Assembly (NCBI GenBank): GCA_900708905.1
Contig: CAADRB010000029.1
Coordinates: 595,924-659,923 of the forward strand
Length of the DNA stretch: 64,000 bases
Direction of reading: 5' to 3'
Origin: Hymenolepis diminuta
Lineage: Eukaryota; Platyhelminthes; Cestoda; Cyclophyllidea; Hymenolepididae
Shown here: positions 62,501-64,000 of the stretch, in pieces
How positions within the stretch are numbered: position 1 is the stretch's first letter
Layout: every line of letters begins with the position of its first letter
Position numbers and translations under genes: made by a program
Notes under the pieces: generated by a model
What the model was told of the DNA's origin: nothing
The model's input: the letters and a program-made list of their open reading frames with translations, nothing else
Databases searched by the model: none

Positions 62501-64000
62501 AAGCCACAGATTTCCTCACAGAAGTCAAACTCTCAACTTCATCAACAAGAAGGCACACGAGGTGGTCAGGATCTTCGAGGTACTCGATGATAGAAGTAAA
62601 CATTTGAGAGACAAGACGAGCAGACTCGGAGAACCATTTAGACAAGAGATTAACCGTGTTGATCTCAATCAAAGCGGCAGAGGTGAAACGATGTGAGAGA
62701 CGAATTGAGAGTTTTTGAGCCAGAGCACGGCAGAGCGATGTCTTGCCAGTTCCCGGTGGTCCGTGAAGGAAGATAACACGATTCCAGGCGATCACATGTT
62801 GACTTACCTAAATCAATGCGAAGATTGGTTTATCTACAGATATTCTAGAAGCTTCAAAGTAATATCCAGTCAACCTTGTTTATTTAAACTAACTTGAACA
62901 GATATTTTTGGGGCACTTAAGGGAAGCTCATTTCCCGTACACCACATTATCGGTTATTGGAATTCTACACTCGCACCTGGATCTGTAAGACCACCGCTGA
63001 TGCAATTATTGGCTAACCAGACAACATATTCTATTAGTGTGAAAAAATTTCTTTAATGGAAAACCGTTGTTATATTACAGGTCGAATCCCTTCTTTCTTC
63101 TGGAATGTAAGTAATTTTAACCTCATAATAAGTAGAAGAGACTAAAGACAAACACGAAAAACCATCATTATAAAAACTATAGTTTTCAGAGTAATGCCTC
63201 AGTATTTAACAGATATCAGCTCTCAAAATTCATATCTTTGGTATTTACTGTATATCAAAACGATTAAATAAATTGAAAGTATTTCCGTCATAATTAAGAC
63301 CACGGGTTCGAAACCCACCAACATACACTAAACTAACCATAATGGTTAATTTTTATTCACAAACTTTTAATTAGAGGCCCCAAAATGAATGCTATAAAGC
63401 TTTCGAGTTAGTAAAGTCATAAAATTAGAAGAAGAGTTACTTCATGTAAAGAGCTTGTACAGCGGGTTCCTCTGGGAAACGCCGCGGCCAAACTTCAACG
63501 AAGAAGACTTTGCCTTTAGGTTACTATGAAAAGCCTCTCTAGTTCTCTTACATTTAAAATGTCGTTCAAGCCACTGGGTATCAATGAGAACTGGAAGGAA
63601 ATCACACAAAAAGTCATGGCCAAAACAAATTAGACAGGTATGGATGTCTATTGATTGGTCTATCGTGGCTGAAACATGCAACGAAGTCGAGTCCAGTCCT
63701 TGAAGAGTAAAACTCGACAAGAACAGTGAAATGTATGGATGCTAATTGTGCATGAAGATCTACAGAAATGAAGTTAAGTTCGAGGCGAGCCTATTTTGAG
63801 TACCTTTGAGGAAACAGAATATATTCTTCGAAACTGAGAAGTGAAGAAGCAAAAATCTCGAACCGCATGGAACAAATCTTTCTTCTCTCCGAATTATATC
63901 CTCACAGCTATTGATATACATTCGCTTGCTCGAACATGGGTTAAATTATAATTAAACGAACGACAACTTACTTCAAAATCAGCAAACAAGAGAGCAGACT
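59586..64000 (-). CDS. TRIP13: TRIP13/PCH2 AAA+ ATPase, C-terminal two thirds (partial)
   Basis: Four exons are visible: 64000-63972 (partial, SALLFADFE), 62807-62439, 62368-62129 and 60002-59586, all phase 0, about 350 residues. The upstream part lies beyond the window. Motifs follow human TRIP13 closely: HVIAWNRVIFLHGPPGTGKT (Walker A), LIEINTVNLLSKWFSES, LLVDEVESL (Walker B), EPSDALRVVNAVLTHLDQ, VMATSNV (sensor 1), DRADIRAYIGPPSA (arginine-finger region) and GLNGRTLRKLPLIAHAFYM (sensor 2). TRIP13 hexamers remodel HORMA proteins such as MAD2 and HORMADs in the spindle checkpoint and meiosis. Between HAFYM and NVFIEALQRAADSRF there is an insert of about 45 residues absent from human TRIP13, containing RDKENC. 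A further ~30 residues extend the C-terminus beyond the usual end. Confidence 0.92.
60003..62128 (-). other. Third visible intron of the TRIP13 gene
   Basis: A 2.1 kb intron located between ..LQFVESP and VTAPSLLVW... It contains the R1 repeat copy at about 60880-61100 and a 130-codon minus frame (60810-61202) that overlaps that repeat. The flanking TRIP13 exons already join without a gap relative to the family, so this frame is not a missing exon. Confidence 0.65.
60880..61100 (-). repeat. Dispersed repeat R1, copy at 61.0 kb
   Basis: The DNA aligns with 46235-46515. The plus strand reads GTTGAAATTTCATAATTCTTCCTCTGAATTGAAGC against GTTCAAATTTCATTAAACGTTCCCTGGATTGCAGC, and TTTCTTTCAACGGTTGAGAAGG against TTCTTCAGTGGCTGAGAAGG. 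It lies inside a TRIP13 intron and is still covered by an open 130-codon frame on the minus strand. Confidence 0.5.
62808..63971 (-). other. First visible intron of the TRIP13 gene
   Basis: A 1.2 kb intron between SALLFADFE and VSQHVIAWN. The donor is GAA/GTAAGT and the acceptor is GATTTAG, immediately followed by GTAAGT in the exon. It contains the third R2 fossil (62900-63045) and a 92-codon minus frame at 63442-63720 that is not needed to complete the TRIP13 protein. Confidence 0.7.
62900..63045 (-). repeat. Fossil coding repeat R2, copy 3
   Basis: The minus strand reads EYVVWLANNCISGGLTDPGA, SVEFQ, a stop, then PIMWCTGNELP. It matches the WLANN / GG / VEIQKPIIQC order of the 29.2 kb copy and IQKSIMLC of the 2.4 kb copy. 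The DNA match includes CACCACATTATCGGTTATTGG against CACAACATTATCGATTTTTGG at 2.4 kb. It lies in an intron on the same strand as TRIP13. Confidence 0.6.

Noticed and set aside
63295..63325. tRNA-like T arm (ACGGGTTCGAAACCCACC)
   Set aside because: No A box, D arm or acceptor stem could be found upstream at the right distance.
63442..63720. 92-codon minus frame as a TRIP13 exon
   Set aside because: The exon at 63972-64000 joins in phase directly to 62807, and the joined protein matches the family without a gap.
1..64000. CRISPR array, rRNA genes, bacterial insertion sequences or operons
   Set aside because: None seen; the spliced genes show this is animal DNA.

Overview
The window is animal nuclear DNA: AT-rich by eye, with spliced genes, GT-AG introns, AATAAA poly(A) signals and no bacterial-style operons. 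Introns in the cyclin gene are about 70-80 bp, while other genes have introns of 1-4 kb. The gene content (a somatomedin-B-like/7TM receptor family, a very divergent cyclin, TRIP13/PCH2, and a death-domain protein) suggests an invertebrate, possibly a flatworm or another fast-evolving lophotrochozoan. That placement is inference; nothing here fixes the species.

Left part (1-17 kb): a receptor cluster. The first exon of a secreted or 7TM receptor gene lies on the minus strand at 1-524 and runs off the window. A complete two-exon receptor gene (signal peptide, somatomedin-B-like cysteine knot, cysteine-rich ectodomain, seven helices) occupies 7972-13632 on the plus strand. A decayed copy of its ectodomain lies at 15117-15815. 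These look like products of local duplication.

Middle (17-39 kb): a gene-poor stretch of about 22 kb in which I could support no gene. It holds several diverged repeats, including a 1.6-1.9 kb duplicated block (25.4-26.6 versus 27.0-28.5 kb), a small repeat family at 22-24.5 kb, a fossil coding repeat at 29.1 kb, and a base-composition island at 36.2-36.7 kb.

Right part (39-64 kb): a divergent A/B-type cyclin gene (39191-41257, plus); a fragment resembling an mRNA cap guanine-N7 methyltransferase with a stop and a lost SAM-binding loop (42605-42820, minus); scattered exon-like islands at 43.4 and 45.2 kb; a two-exon gene for a coiled-coil plus death-domain protein with a 600-residue charged tail (53034-57798, minus); and the C-terminal two thirds of a TRIP13/PCH2 AAA+ ATPase gene (59586-64000, minus, running off the right edge).

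Functionally, the cyclin and TRIP13 both belong to cell-cycle or meiotic control, and both carry a KEN tripeptide, but I see no shared regulation. The least expected content is (a) the death-domain architecture, (b) a dispersed family of decayed protein-coding fragments recognisable by their shared peptides at about 2.4, 29.2 and 63.0 kb, and (c) a TRIP13 exon that begins with a perfect splice-donor sequence directly after its acceptor.
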